Origin: Pseudomonas fulva NBRC 16637 = DSM 17717
GTDB taxonomy: Bacteria; Pseudomonadota; Gammaproteobacteria; Pseudomonadales; Pseudomonadaceae
Length of the DNA stretch: 64,000 nt
Assembly: GCF_000730565.1 (NCBI RefSeq)
Contig: NZ_BBIQ01000002.1
Location: forward strand, 62,001-126,000
Direction of reading: 5' to 3'
Shown here: positions 36,585 to 47,932 of the stretch, piece after piece
Layout: every line of letters starts with the position of its first letter
Numbering within the stretch: position 1 is the first letter of the stretch
The notes under the pieces: generated by a model
The model's database searches: none
Told to the model about the DNA's origin: nothing
What the model saw: only the letters and a program-made list of their open reading frames with translations
Position numbers and translations under genes: made by a program

Positions 36585-36609
36585 CCTGGGGCCGCTGGGC
36601 GGCCCCAGG
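36585..36609 (+). terminator. Hairpin between rutR and preA
   Basis: Perfect 11-base arms CCTGGGGCCGC and GCGGCCCCAGG with a 3-base loop, in the 200-base convergent spacer. A weak ATTTGAG follows on the plus strand. Could serve both convergent transcripts. Confidence 0.5.
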
Positions 36610-36707
36610 ATTTGAGCCGTGAATCATAAACATCAGGGCCCATGTGCGCCCCACCGCGACGGATCCGGCGTCTGGCGAAACCGCGCCTGCATCCACACTC
36701 TCTACCC

Positions 36708-37982
36708 TCAGCCAACCTCCCGATACGGGTTGCGCGGGTCCTGCGTCCAGTTCAGGTACGGCTTGCCGGTGTCTTGTGCCACCATCTCGATGCAGTCTTC
36801 AACGGGACAGGTGATCTGGCATAGATTGCAGCCTACGCATTCCTCTTCGATCACGCTGTAGGCATGGGTACCGTCGGCCTTCACCGTACTGGCGATGGCC
36901 TGGTGGGAGGTATCCTCGCAGGCGATATGACACCGGCCGCAACCAATGCAAGCGTGCTGATCGATGTGCGCAATGGACTGGTAGTTGATGTCCAGGTACT
37001 TCCAGTCAGTGGTGTGACCGACCGCCTGGCCTCTGAAGTCTTCAAGACGGGCATGCCCATGCTGGTCCATCCAACGTGCAAGGCCGTCCTTCATGTCCTC
37101 GACGATGCGAAAGCCATGCAGCATGGCGGCGGTGCAGACTTGAACCGCGCCGCTGCCTAGAGCCACGAACTCGGCAGCATCACGCCAATTGCCGATACCG
37201 CCAATCCCGCAGATCGGCAAGCCCTGGGTGGCGGGGTCGCGGGCGATCTCCGCAACCATGTTCAGGGCGATGGGTTTGACGGCGGAGCCGCAGTAACCGC
37301 CGTGCGTGCTTTGGTCGCCGACAATTGGGTGGGCCACCATGCGGTCCAGGTCCACGCTGGTGATGGAGTTGATGGTGTTGATCAGCGATACCGCATCAGC
37401 GCCGCCTCGATGCGCTGCTCGAGCCGACTGGCGAATGTCGGTGATGTTGGGGGTGAGCTTTACGATCACCGGCAGTGAGCAGTGGGTCTTGCACCAGCGG
37501 GTGACCATCTCCACATACTCAGGCACCTGGCCCACCGCCGCCCCCATGCCCCGCTCGGGCATCCCGTGGGGGCAGCCGAAGTTCAGTTCGATTCCATCGG
37601 CCCCTGTGGCTTCTACCAGTGGCAGGATGAATTTCCACGATGCCTCCTCGCACGGCACCATCAGCGACACGATCAGTGCACGGTCCGGCCAGTCCTTCTT
37701 GACCTGAGTGATCTCCCGCAGGTTGATTTCCAGTGATCGATCGGTGATCAACTCGATGTTGTTGATGCCCTGAACCAGGCGATTGGCGCCGAAGTGCGCC
37801 GAATATCGCGATGACACGTTCACCGCTGCTGGGTCTTCCCCCAGTGTTTTCCAGACCACGCCACCCCAACCCGCTTCGAAGGCGCGTACCACGTTGTAGG
37901 CCTTGTCGGTGGGCGGGGCCGAGGCCAGCCAGAAGGGATTGGGGGCGCGAATGCCGGCGAAGACGATAGACAAGTCAGCCAT
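36708..37982 (-). CDS. preA: NAD-dependent dihydropyrimidine dehydrogenase subunit PreA
   Basis: FMN- and iron-sulphur subunit that reduces uracil or thymine to the dihydropyrimidine. 424 residues. The N-terminal barrel (about 1-310) resembles class-I dihydroorotate dehydrogenases (NPFWLASAPPTDK, ELNFGCPHGMPERGMGAAVGQ with the catalytic-loop cysteine, ICGIGGIGNWRDA). Two 4Fe-4S motifs lie at the C-terminus: CIGCGRCHIAC and CVGCNLCQITC. The start directly follows the preT stop with no gap, so it is coupled to preT. Confidence 0.95.
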   Translation of the reverse strand: MADLSIVFAGIRAPNPFWLASAPPTDKAYNVVRAFEAGWGGVVWKTLGEDPAAVNVSSRYSAHFGANRLVQGINNIELITDRSLEINLREITQVKKDWPDRALIVSLMVPCEEASWKFILPLVEATGADGIELNFGCPHGMPERGMGAAVGQVPEYVEMVTRWCKTHCSLPVIVKLTPNITDIRQSARAAHRGGADAVSLINTINSITSVDLDRMVAHPIVGDQSTHGGYCGSAVKPIALNMVAEIARDPATQGLPICGIGGIGNWRDAAEFVALGSGAVQVCTAAMLHGFRIVEDMKDGLARWMDQHGHARLEDFRGQAVGHTTDWKYLDINYQSIAHIDQHACIGCGRCHIACEDTSHQAIASTVKADGTHAYSVIEEECVGCNLCQITCPVEDCIEMVAQDTGKPYLNWTQDPRNPYREVG

Positions 37983-39350
37983 TTACGCGGCCTCCACGTT
38001 GAGCATGAGTTGGGCATGGATGGCCTGGGCAGCTACCTTGCCATGTTGTACGGCCTGCACGGTGAGGTCCTGGCCCAGGGCGGTGCAGTCACCGCCGGCA
38101 TACACGCCCGGCAGGCTGGTCTGCATGCACGCATCGACGCGAATGCGCTCGCCGTCGCGCGCCAGCTGCGCGGCGACCGGGTCCGCCACGCTTTGGTCTT
38201 CGAAGCGCTGCCCGATGGCCTTGAAGATCGCGTCGGCAGCCAGTTCGAAGGTTTCTCCAGTGTCGCCCAGGCGACCGTCTACCATTGCGGTGCGAGCGAA
38301 GCGCATGCCGCGTACCTTGCCATCGTCGCTCAGCAGTACGGCGTCGGGGCGCGCCCAGGTATGCAGACGCACCTGGTTGGCCTTGGCGATGGCTTGCTCG
38401 TGGCCCGTGGCGCCCATGTCGGACGCCCCACGGCGATACACCAGGTTGACGTCGCGCGCCCCCAGTCGGCTCATCTGCACGGCCATGTCGATCGCCGTGT
38501 TTCCGGCGCCGATCACCAGGCAACGGTCGGCCAAGGGCAACCGACTCAGGTCATCGGCCTGGCGCAGTTCGCGGATGTAGTCGGTGGCAGCCAGCACGCC
38601 AGGTGCCTGTTCATCGGGCAGGCCCAGTTGCCGCACGGCACTGAGCCCAAGGCCGAGAAAGACGGCATCGTACTGATCCCGCAGGTCACCGAGCCCCAGG
38701 TCGCTGCCCAGGCGCTGGCCATAGCGGATCTCGATGCCCCCGATGCCCAGCAAAAACGCCACTTCACGTTGGGCGAAATCATCAACCAACTTATAGCGGG
38801 CGATACCGTACTCGTTCAGGCCACCCGGTTTCTCACTGGCTTCGAAGACGACCACATCGTGCCCGTGCATGGCCAGACGATGTGCACAAGACAAGCCCGC
38901 CGGGCCGGCGCCGACCACTGCGATGCGCTTGCCGGTAGCCGGGGAGCGCTGGAAGGGGTGTTCGCTGAACTGGGCGTTGTCCAAGGCATAGCGTTGCAAT
39001 TGGCCAATCAGCACCGGCGCGCATTCCTGCGCGTTGTTGCGCACGCAGGCCTGTTCGCAGAGGATTTCGGTGGGGCAGACACGGGCACAACTGCCACCGA
39101 GGATGTTGGCCGACAGGATCCGTTCAGCAGCGCCTTGCAGGTTGTCATCACTGATGCGGCGGATGAAGGACGGAATGTCGATGTCGCTGGGGCAGGCATT
39201 GATACACGGGGCATCGTAGCAGTACAGGCAGCGCGCGCTCTCCACGGCGGCCTGGCGCGCGGTCAGGGGTGGGACCAGGTCGCTGAAATGCTCGGCCAAC
39301 TGGTCGCTGCCGGCCCTTGGGCGGGGCAAATGGTTCAGTGCGTCTATCAC
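37983..39350 (-). CDS. preT: NAD-dependent dihydropyrimidine dehydrogenase subunit PreT
   Basis: NADH-oxidising flavoprotein subunit passing electrons to PreA. 455 residues. The N-terminal cysteine cluster (ARCLYCYDAPCINACPSDIDI, then SCARVCPTE with EILCEQAC) resembles GltB/GltD-type iron-sulphur domains. FAD and NAD Rossmann motifs follow (IAVVGAGPAGLSCAHRLAM and CLVIGAGNTAIDMAVQMSR) with a C-terminal GVYAGGDCT. The start is GTG, with GAGG 8 bases upstream. 139 bases separate it from the upstream dihydropyrimidinase gene. Confidence 0.94.
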   Translation of the reverse strand: MIDALNHLPRPRAGSDQLAEHFSDLVPPLTARQAAVESARCLYCYDAPCINACPSDIDIPSFIRRISDDNLQGAAERILSANILGGSCARVCPTEILCEQACVRNNAQECAPVLIGQLQRYALDNAQFSEHPFQRSPATGKRIAVVGAGPAGLSCAHRLAMHGHDVVVFEASEKPGGLNEYGIARYKLVDDFAQREVAFLLGIGGIEIRYGQRLGSDLGLGDLRDQYDAVFLGLGLSAVRQLGLPDEQAPGVLAATDYIRELRQADDLSRLPLADRCLVIGAGNTAIDMAVQMSRLGARDVNLVYRRGASDMGATGHEQAIAKANQVRLHTWARPDAVLLSDDGKVRGMRFARTAMVDGRLGDTGETFELAADAIFKAIGQRFEDQSVADPVAAQLARDGERIRVDACMQTSLPGVYAGGDCTALGQDLTVQAVQHGKVAAQAIHAQLMLNVEAA

Positions 39351-39489
39351 GGTGGTAGCCTCTCTTTCTTGTCGTGGGCTTGAAAAGTGGGGCGCGGGCA
39401 GCCCCGATCACCGGCACGCCGGCCCCCGCGCACGGTGTCGGCCTGAGGGGTCGGTGTTGCAGTGAAAGCCGGTCGATCAGTGTCAGCGG

Positions 39490-41267
<1,778 letters not shown>

Positions 41268-42758
41268 ATGCAACAGAGCAGATCGCACGAGGTTGAACGC
41301 AACGGCCTGGTAGAGCTGTGCGAAGGCCCCGACGTGCTCGACAGCCCGCGCTACAACCCCGACATCGCCCCCACCAAGGTGCATCAGCGCACCTGGAACA
41401 GGTGGCACATCACCGCCCTGTGGGTGGGCATGTCCATCTGCGTGCCTACCTACACCCTGGGCGGCGTGCTCACGGCGTATTTCGGTCTGAGCGTGGGTGA
41501 AGCGTTGCTGGCCATCTTGCTGGCCAACCTCATCGTGCTGATTCCACTGACGCTCAATGCCTTTCCCGGCACCAAGTACGGCATTCCATTCCCGGTGCTG
41601 CTGCGTGCATCCTTCGGCATTCTGGGTTCCAACGTACCGTGCCTGGTGCGGGCCGTGGTCGCCTGCGGCTGGTTCGGGATCCAGACGCTGTTCGGCGGGC
41701 TGGCGATTCATCTGTTCCTGGGCTCGGTATTCGAGGGCTGGAAGGCCCTGGGCGGCACCGGCGAGGTGATCGGCTTCATGATCTTCTGGTGCCTGAACCT
41801 GTGGGTGGTGCTGCGCGGTGCAGAATCGATCAAGTGGCTGGAAACCTTGTCAGCGCCTTTGCTGGTATCGGTGGGTGTCGGGCTGCTGGTGTGGGCGCTG
41901 CCGCACATGTCCATGACCGAACTGTTGGCCCAGCCACCGAAGCGTCCTCAAGGGGCCAGCGTGGTGGGTTATTTCTGCGCAGGGCTCACTGCCATGGTGG
42001 GCTTCTGGGCCACACTGTCGCTGAACATCCCGGACTTCAGTCGTTATGCCCGCAGCCAGAAGGACCAGATTCTGGGGCAGATATTCGGCTTGCCCCTGAC
42101 CATGTTCCTGTTTGCCTCGCTGGGTGTGGTGTTGACGGCGGCCTCGGCCTCATTGGTGGGCGAGACCGTTTCCGACCCGGTGACGCTGATCGGCAAGATT
42201 CAGAGCCCCTTCTGGGTAGCATTGGCCATGGCCCTGATCGTGATCGCTACCTTGTCCACCAACACGGCGGCCAACATCGTCTCGCCCACCAACGATTTCC
42301 AGAACATTGCACCGCGCCTGATCGGGCGCAGCCGGGCGGTGTGGCTGACCGGTTTCATCGGACTGGCGCTGATGGGCCACGAGCTTCTCAAGAAGCTGGG
42401 CTGGATCGTTTCCGACATCAGCCTTGAAAGCGTCTATTCCAACTGGTTGCTGGGGTATTCCAGCCTGCTCGGTCCCATTGCAGGGATCATGGTGGTGGAT
42501 TACTTCCTGGTACGGCGTCAGCACCTGGATCTGGCCGGGCTGTATCGTGATGACGTCTATCCTGCGTGGCACTGGCCGGGCTTCGCGGCCTTTGCGCTGC
42601 CGGTGGCGCTCACGGTGCTGGCCATTGGCAACAGTCACTTCAGTTGGTTCTACGACTATGGCTGGTTCACCGGCTCGCTGCTCGGGGCTGGCTTGTACTA
42701 CGTCTTCGCTGCCATGGCCGCCCCTAGCCCGACGCGCATGGCCAAGCCTTTGCCTTGA
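41268..42758 (+). CDS. NCS1-family nucleobase/hydantoin transporter
   Basis: Cytoplasmic-membrane cation symporter of 496 residues with about 12 hydrophobic helices. Family landmarks are the N-terminal SPRYNPDIAP and RTWNRWHITALWVGMSICVP, the helix-3 region AFPGTKYGIPFPVLLRASFG, and helix 8 with NIPDFSRYARSQKDQ. Likely substrates are uracil, thymine, allantoin or hydantoins, judged from the flanking catabolic genes. ATG 41268 is chosen because GGAGAAGG lies just upstream; the frame stays open to 41172 with an alternative ATG at 41229. Confidence 0.92.
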   Translation: MQQSRSHEVERNGLVELCEGPDVLDSPRYNPDIAPTKVHQRTWNRWHITALWVGMSICVPTYTLGGVLTAYFGLSVGEALLAILLANLIVLIPLTLNAFPGTKYGIPFPVLLRASFGILGSNVPCLVRAVVACGWFGIQTLFGGLAIHLFLGSVFEGWKALGGTGEVIGFMIFWCLNLWVVLRGAESIKWLETLSAPLLVSVGVGLLVWALPHMSMTELLAQPPKRPQGASVVGYFCAGLTAMVGFWATLSLNIPDFSRYARSQKDQILGQIFGLPLTMFLFASLGVVLTAASASLVGETVSDPVTLIGKIQSPFWVALAMALIVIATLSTNTAANIVSPTNDFQNIAPRLIGRSRAVWLTGFIGLALMGHELLKKLGWIVSDISLESVYSNWLLGYSSLLGPIAGIMVVDYFLVRRQHLDLAGLYRDDVYPAWHWPGFAAFALPVALTVLAIGNSHFSWFYDYGWFTGSLLGAGLYYVFAAMAAPSPTRMAKPLP

Positions 42759-42834
42759 ATACCTGCTCGTCGCAGTGCGGGCAGGCCCGCGCCGTGGCTT
42801 ACACATCCGACAAGAAAAGCCTGAGGAGAGACCT

Positions 42835-44118
42835 ATGACCCGCGCTCAAGACGTTCTTCAATCGACTGCCCGTCATGTCGATGGCGCACGCCTGTGGCAA
42901 TCGCTCATGGACCTGGCGCACCTGGGCGCCACGCCCAAGGGTGGCGTATGCCGACTGGCCCTGACCGACCTGGATCGCCAGGCCCGCGACCTATTCGTGC
43001 AGTGGTGCGAAGCGGCAGGGTGCACGGTGACGGTCGACGGGGTGGGCAATCTGTTCGCCCGCCGGCCAGGGCGCGATGCCGCACTGCCTCCGGTAATGAC
43101 GGGCAGTCACATCGACACCCAGCCCACCGGTGGCAAGTTCGATGGCTGCTACGGGGTCATGGCCGGGTTGGAGGTCATCCGCACCCTCAACGACCTGGGC
43201 GTGGAAACTGAGGCCCCACTGGAGGTGGTGGTGTGGACCAACGAGGAAGGCTCACGCTTTGCACCGTGCATGATGGGCTCGGGCGTCTTTGCCGGCAAGT
43301 TCAGTCTCGAGCAGACGCTGGCTAAACGCGATGCGCAGGGGATTAGTGTGGGCGAGGCGCTGAATGAAATCGGCTACGCCGGCAGCCGCGCGGTGACGGG
43401 CCATCCGGTGGGCGCGTATTTCGAGGCCCACATCGAACAAGGCCCGATCCTGGAAGACCAGGCCAAGACCATCGGCGTGGTGCTAGGCGCCCTGGGCCAG
43501 AAATGGTTCGACCTGACCTTGCGTGGGGTGGAGGCCCATGCTGGCCCAACGCCCATGCACCTGCGCAAGGATGCCTTGGTCGGCGCCGCTGCCGTGGTCG
43601 AGGCTGTCAACCGCGCCGCCTTAGGTCACCAGCCGCACGCCTGCGGCACGGTGGGCTGCCTGCAAGCTTATCCTGGCTCGCGCAACGTGATTCCAGGTGA
43701 AGTGCGCATGACCCTCGATCTGCGTCACCTCGAAGGAGACCGGCTTGAGGGAATGATTGCCGAGGTTCGCAGTGTGATCGAACAGACCTGCGAGCGGCAT
43801 GGGCTGACGTATGAGCTGGTGCCGACCGCAGATTTCCCGGCCTTGTATTTCGACGACGTTTGCGTGAGTGCGGTACGTGAGTCAGCCCAGGCGCTGGGGT
43901 TGCCGCACATGGATATCGTCAGCGGGGCAGGGCACGACGCGATCTTCCTGGCTGAACTTGGGCCGGCTGGCATGATTTTCGTGCCGTGCGAAAACGGCAT
44001 CAGCCACAACGAAATCGAGAACGCCACGCCTGAGGATCTAGCGGCAGGGTGTGCCGTGTTGCTGCGCGCCATGTTGGCAGCGTCCGAGGCGGTGGCCAAG
44101 GGGCGTTTGGCGGCTTAG
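42835..44118 (+). CDS. N-carbamoyl-beta-alanine / N-carbamoyl amino acid amidohydrolase (M20 family)
   Basis: Zinc-dependent hydrolase completing reductive pyrimidine breakdown: N-carbamoyl-beta-alanine to beta-alanine, ammonia and CO2. 427 residues. Metal-site motifs are GSHIDTQPTGGKFDGCYGV, WTNEEGSRFAP, HIEQGPILED and SGAGHDAIF, and a dimerisation lid domain lies in the middle (VEAHAGPTPM). AGGAGAGA lies before the ATG at 42835. The frame is open further upstream through the transporter's end, but that part is another reading of the transporter gene. Allantoate amidohydrolases are close relatives. Confidence 0.9.
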   Translation: MTRAQDVLQSTARHVDGARLWQSLMDLAHLGATPKGGVCRLALTDLDRQARDLFVQWCEAAGCTVTVDGVGNLFARRPGRDAALPPVMTGSHIDTQPTGGKFDGCYGVMAGLEVIRTLNDLGVETEAPLEVVVWTNEEGSRFAPCMMGSGVFAGKFSLEQTLAKRDAQGISVGEALNEIGYAGSRAVTGHPVGAYFEAHIEQGPILEDQAKTIGVVLGALGQKWFDLTLRGVEAHAGPTPMHLRKDALVGAAAVVEAVNRAALGHQPHACGTVGCLQAYPGSRNVIPGEVRMTLDLRHLEGDRLEGMIAEVRSVIEQTCERHGLTYELVPTADFPALYFDDVCVSAVRESAQALGLPHMDIVSGAGHDAIFLAELGPAGMIFVPCENGISHNEIENATPEDLAAGCAVLLRAMLAASEAVAKGRLAA

Positions 44119-44238
44119 TTTCGGGGCTGTTCATGCTGTCGTGGACGCTGTGGGCGCTACAGTGGTCTGGTTGATGGGAGCTGCGGGGATGAAACTGTGG
44201 GCAGTGCGATGGTTTCAGCTTCGCAGTTTACATTGCCG

Positions 44239-44262
44239 GGTCCGCTGCGCGGCCTATCGCGG
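44239..44262 (-). repeat. REP-like element, copy A
   Basis: GGTCCGCTGCGCGG followed by CCTATCGCGG; the reverse complement matches copy B at 44361-44384 except for two bases. The family resembles the common Pseudomonas intergenic repeat of the form GAGCGGCCTTGTGTCGCGAT-GG-CGCGCAGC. Confidence 0.6.
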
Positions 44263-44335
44263 CCGGTCCGGCGCCCCAGCAAGGCTGCTCACGGCTAGCG
44301 GTACTTGCTGAAATGTGAGGACTACGCAGATCCAT

Positions 44336-44388
44336 TGTGGGAGCGACTGTCTTGCATATGCCGCGATGGACCGCGCAGCGGACCTCAC
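44336..44388 (+). repeat. REP-like element, copy B
   Basis: Runs from TGTGGGAGCGACTG through TGCCGCGATGGACC to CGCGCAGCGGACCTCAC. Its core is inverted relative to copy A about 100 bases away, giving a BIME-like pair. Confidence 0.6.
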
Positions 44389-44460
44389 AATCTATGACTC
44401 ACCCTGGACATCCAAGGCTGTTCATACCCTACCAATACCACCCAGATACACGCTGTCCGC

Positions 44461-45420
44461 TCAATCGACAGGCAACAACACACCCCCACGCCCCAAATGA
44501 TACCGCTGAAGATCCACGGCTAACGTGAGGTTGCCAGCATAATGCAGGGCAGCCTCCTGCCTTACGTCATCGATCGAAGGGCTGCGCCGATTGTCAGCCT
44601 GGTAGCGCGCACTGAAGTGCGTCAGCACCAGGTTACGCACCCCGGCCGCTTGGGCAAAGCGAGCCACTGCCGCCGCAGTACTGTGGCCATAGGTCACGCC
44701 AGATCTTTCCACCGCAGGTTGCGTAAAGGTCGCTTCGTGCACCAGCACATCGGCACCTGCCGCAGCCTCGGCCAACAGCTCGGGCGTGTCGTTGTCGCCG
44801 CAAACAATGATGCGGCGGGCAGCTCGACCAGGCTGCAGGTAGTCCGCCGCTTGCAGCTCACGGCCTTGGTGACTCACCGCCAGGCCTTTTGCTAGCGTCC
44901 CCCACAATGGCCCGCGAGGGACACCTTCGGCGTCAAGGCGCACGCTGTCCAGCCGTGGCTCGGGGCAACGCTCCTCGAAGAGGTAGCCCACGCTGGGCAC
45001 GCGGTGTGACAAAGTAACGGTGCTCACCGTGACGGCTGCGTTGTGCCAGCCATTGAAATCTTCGACGGGCAACAGCCGCAGATCGAAGGACAGATGACTG
45101 TCGGTCACCGCCAGGCTGATGCGCAACCACTCGTGCAAGGCCCGGGGCAACACCACATCCAAGGGTTGGCGCCGCCCGTTCATGCTTGCACTGGCCAGCA
45201 GGCCGGGCAAACCCAGGCAGTGGTCGCCGTGTACGTGAGTGATGAAAATGCCGCCCAGGTCCTGAGTCGACAGCGGTGTGTGCAACAGGCGATGCTGGGT
45301 GCCCTCACCGCAGTCGATCAAGTACCAGCGTTTGCCCGTGGCCTCCAGCAGCGCCGTCGCGCTGACGTTGCGGGCCTTGGTCGGGGCACCGGCGCTGGTG
45401 CCCAGAAACAGCAGGTCCAT
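44461..45420 (-). CDS. rnz: Ribonuclease Z
   Basis: Zinc-dependent metallo-beta-lactamase-fold endonuclease that trims tRNA 3' ends. 319 residues. The metal motif HVHGDH is at 62-67, the N-terminal [18 protein letters not shown] is typical, and the downstream motifs VHEATF and LTHFSARYQ contribute the remaining ligands. It converges on the pyrimidine block across the REP-bearing spacer and follows the lipocalin gene by 30 bases. Confidence 0.94.
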   Translation of the reverse strand: MDLLFLGTSAGAPTKARNVSATALLEATGKRWYLIDCGEGTQHRLLHTPLSTQDLGGIFITHVHGDHCLGLPGLLASASMNGRRQPLDVVLPRALHEWLRISLAVTDSHLSFDLRLLPVEDFNGWHNAAVTVSTVTLSHRVPSVGYLFEERCPEPRLDSVRLDAEGVPRGPLWGTLAKGLAVSHQGRELQAADYLQPGRAARRIIVCGDNDTPELLAEAAAGADVLVHEATFTQPAVERSGVTYGHSTAAAVARFAQAAGVRNLVLTHFSARYQADNRRSPSIDDVRQEAALHYAGNLTLAVDLQRYHLGRGGVLLPVD

Positions 45421-45450
45421 GTCTACTCCTTGTCATGCGCCATCAAAGTC

Positions 45451-46011
45451 TTACTCCACGCCCGTGCTGTCAGCCTGGCGCCAGACCAGTTTGCTGGTGT
45501 CATAGCCTTGCTCGCGCGCGATGTCCAGCAGCTGGTCACGGGTCTTGTCCGGAATGGCCGGGGTGCGGGACAGCAGCCACAGGTACTCGCGGTTAGGATG
45601 GCCGACCAGCGCTACGCGGTAGTCCTTGTCATGGTAGAGCACCCAGTACTCGCCCTTGGTCAGGTCAGGCGCCAGGCGGCTGAACCAGTTGTCGAAGCGT
45701 ACCCAGAGCTTGTCGGTGCTGCCCGGCTGCTGAGCTTCGGCGATGCCCTTGGCTTCGTTCCACTGCCCGTCCTTCTCCATGCAGCGGTTGGTCACATCGA
45801 TGCGGCCATCGGTGCGCAGGGCATAGTGAGCTTCGGATTGCACACAGTTGCGCTGGAAGAACATCGGCAGCCGTGCCAGCTCGTACCAGGTGCCCTGATA
45901 GCGTTGCAGGTCGACCTGCTGCGTGCGTGGTGGGGCAGGGTGATCGTTGCCGGCGCAGCCAACCAGGGCAAGGGCCATGCAGGAAAGCATCAATGCCTTG
46001 CGTATCGCCAT
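45451..46011 (-). CDS. blc: Outer-membrane lipoprotein lipocalin
   Basis: Bacterial lipocalin of 186 residues. Signal peptide 1-18 ends in the lipobox LVGC with Cys19 as lipidation site. The lipocalin signature is present (VDLQRYQGTWYELARLP), followed by RNCVQSEAHYAL, the middle strand region EYWVLYHDKDYRVALVG and a LWLLSRTPAI segment. Expected in the outer membrane, inner leaflet, binding fatty acids or lysophospholipids during envelope stress. It lies upstream of rnz on the same strand and is divergent from the isomerase-like gene. Confidence 0.93.
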   Translation of the reverse strand: MAIRKALMLSCMALALVGCAGNDHPAPPRTQQVDLQRYQGTWYELARLPMFFQRNCVQSEAHYALRTDGRIDVTNRCMEKDGQWNEAKGIAEAQQPGSTDKLWVRFDNWFSRLAPDLTKGEYWVLYHDKDYRVALVGHPNREYLWLLSRTPAIPDKTRDQLLDIAREQGYDTSKLVWRQADSTGVE

Positions 46012-46191
46012 TGTGTTTCTCCTGAGAGTGAGTGCTTACACAGGTTCGATGCCAGCCTCGGGCAAAAGTTGTACGCGCGTTGCTTGGCCTGAGCCGTCCG
46101 CCTATTCCCGCAGTCCCGCTTTTGGCAGACGCACGGCAACCGGGCTGCGCTACCATCGCTGTCATTGCCAGAGCCCACAGGAGTGTCGCCC

Positions 46192-47004
46192 GTGACCCAA
46201 TACAGCGCGTTCAAGGTAGAGCTGAACGAAAACATTGCCCACGTTCAGATCAACCGCCCGGAAAAACTGAACGCCATGAATGCCGCGTTCTGGGAGGAAA
46301 TCATCGAGATCTTCCAGTGGGTGGACGACACCGACGCGGTCCGGGCCGTAATCATCAGCGGTGCTGGCAAGCACTTTTCGGCCGGCATCGACCTGGCCAT
46401 GCTGGCGTCGGTCGCCGGGCAGATGGGCAAGGACCCTGCGCGCAACGCCCGCACGCTGCGCAAGACCATCCTGGCCCTGCAAGCCTCGTTCAACGCCGTC
46501 GACCGCTGCCGCAAGCCAGTGCTGGCGGCCGTACAGGGCTACTGCATCGGCGGAGCCATCGACCTGCTGTCAGCCTGCGACATGCGCTATTGCAGCGGTG
46601 ACGCGCAGTTCTCCATCAAGGAAATCGACATGGGCATGGCCGCGGACGTCGGCACATTGCAGCGTTTGCCACGCATCATCAACGACGGCATCATGCGAGA
46701 ACTGGCCTACACCGGACGTACCGTCGAGGCCGAGGAGGCGCTGCGCATCGGCCTGGTGAACCGGGTCTACGATGATCAAGCCGCCTTGCTCGAGGGTGTG
46801 TTCGCCATTGCCCGGGACATCGCAGCCAAATCACCGATCGCCGTGGCCGGTACCAAGCACATGCTGAGCTACATGCGCGATCACCGCATCGACGACGGCC
46901 TCGAGTACATCGCCACCTGGAATGCGGCGATGTTGCAGTCCGAAGACATGCGCCTGGCCATGGCCGCGCACATGAACAAACACAAACCGTCGTTCGCCGA
47001 CTGA
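46192..47004 (+). CDS. Delta3,5-delta2,4-dienoyl-CoA isomerase-like crotonase
   Basis: A 270-residue crotonase-fold protein. The segments [33 protein letters not shown] and [19 protein letters not shown] agree closely with the dienoyl-CoA isomerase (ECH1) subgroup, in which acidic residues in the last segment are catalytic. It would help beta-oxidation of odd-position unsaturated fatty acids. GTG at 46192 is preferred because GGAG lies 9 bases upstream; the ATG at 46165 precedes this site. nudC follows after 35 bases. A general enoyl-CoA hydratase is the alternative. Confidence 0.85.
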   Translation: MTQYSAFKVELNENIAHVQINRPEKLNAMNAAFWEEIIEIFQWVDDTDAVRAVIISGAGKHFSAGIDLAMLASVAGQMGKDPARNARTLRKTILALQASFNAVDRCRKPVLAAVQGYCIGGAIDLLSACDMRYCSGDAQFSIKEIDMGMAADVGTLQRLPRIINDGIMRELAYTGRTVEAEEALRIGLVNRVYDDQAALLEGVFAIARDIAAKSPIAVAGTKHMLSYMRDHRIDDGLEYIATWNAAMLQSEDMRLAMAAHMNKHKPSFAD

Positions 47005-47039
47005 CAGAGTCGACGGGCGCACCTTACAGGAATGCCCTT

Positions 47040-47873
47040 ATGTCAGCACGCTGGACGACCGCAGTACTCGACCCGCAAACGCCCGCCGGCTTGGCCGTGG
47101 CCCACAGCCCGGAGGGCTTTCTGGTCGGGGAAGAGGGCGCGTTGTTCCCGCGCGACTGGCTCAAGGGCCAGGGGCTGGATGTGCTGTGCGAGCACGGCAT
47201 CGGTCACTTCGATGGCCAGCCGGTATTTCTGCTTGAGCTGGCCAGTGCCGGCCAGGTACCCGGTTGCAGTTGGCGGGGCCTGCGCACGTTCATGCTCGAA
47301 GGGGATGCCGAGACATACACGATCCTGGGTTACGCCGCGCAGATCGGCACCTGGGCGCGCGAGCACCGGTTCTGTGGCAGTTGCGGTCAGCCCATGACGC
47401 AAATTCGCTGGGAGCGGGCCATGCACTGCAGGGCCTGCGACCTGCGCAGCTACCCGCGCATCTCGCCCAGCATGATCGTGTTGATCACACGAGGCGACGA
47501 GATCCTGCTGGCGCGCTCGCCGCGCTTCGTGGCAGGCGTGTACAGCACCCTGGCGGGCTTCGCCGAACCCGGCGAGTCGGCCGAAGACTGCCTGGTGCGC
47601 GAAGTGCGCGAAGAAGTGGCGCTGGAGGTCAAGAACATCCAGTACGTGGGTAGCCAGTGCTGGCCCTTCCCGCACTCGATGATGCTGGGCTTTCATGCCG
47701 AATACGCCGGGGGCGCCATCGTCATGCAGCCGGATGAAATCGAGGATGCCCGCTGGTTCAATGTGCACGATCTACCGCCGCTGCCGGCTGGACGGTCGAT
47801 TGCCCGTTACCTGATCGACCTGTACGTAGCCCGCCGATTGGGCCGTGCCGACCCTGCGTTCCCCGGGCAGTGA
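47040..47873 (+). CDS. nudC: NADH pyrophosphatase / RNA NAD-decapping hydrolase NudC
   Basis: Nudix hydrolase splitting NADH and removing NAD caps from RNA. 277 residues. A four-cysteine zinc site is present (CGSCGQ with CRAC 18 residues on). The Nudix box reads [21 protein letters not shown]. The family-defining motif is SQPWPFPxS; here it reads SQCWPFPHS, so the first Pro is Cys. Start ATG at 47040 has AGGA upstream. Probably co-transcribed with the preceding isomerase-like gene. Confidence 0.94.
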   Translation: MSARWTTAVLDPQTPAGLAVAHSPEGFLVGEEGALFPRDWLKGQGLDVLCEHGIGHFDGQPVFLLELASAGQVPGCSWRGLRTFMLEGDAETYTILGYAAQIGTWAREHRFCGSCGQPMTQIRWERAMHCRACDLRSYPRISPSMIVLITRGDEILLARSPRFVAGVYSTLAGFAEPGESAEDCLVREVREEVALEVKNIQYVGSQCWPFPHSMMLGFHAEYAGGAIVMQPDEIEDARWFNVHDLPPLPAGRSIARYLIDLYVARRLGRADPAFPGQ

Positions 47874-47932
47874 CCGATCAGGCTCGCTCCAGGTCGAGAC
47901 CCCAGTCCCTTACGCGTGCAGTTCCTGGCTGA

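Larger units (their letters stand above)
44119..44460. other. Gene-free spacer with REP elements
   Basis: Between the amidohydrolase and RNase Z genes (convergent). Contains the inverted REP pair described in the next two entries. I see no coding frame with a ribosome site; the short frames at 44315-44528 are not supported. Confidence 0.55.

Noticed and set aside
42424..42834. Upstream extension of the amidohydrolase frame
   Set aside because: It is an alternative frame of the NCS1 transporter's 3' end; the true start at 42835 has a strong ribosome site.
44315..44528. Two short plus-strand frames downstream of the amidohydrolase
   Set aside because: They cover REP sequence and the end of rnz and have no supporting signals.
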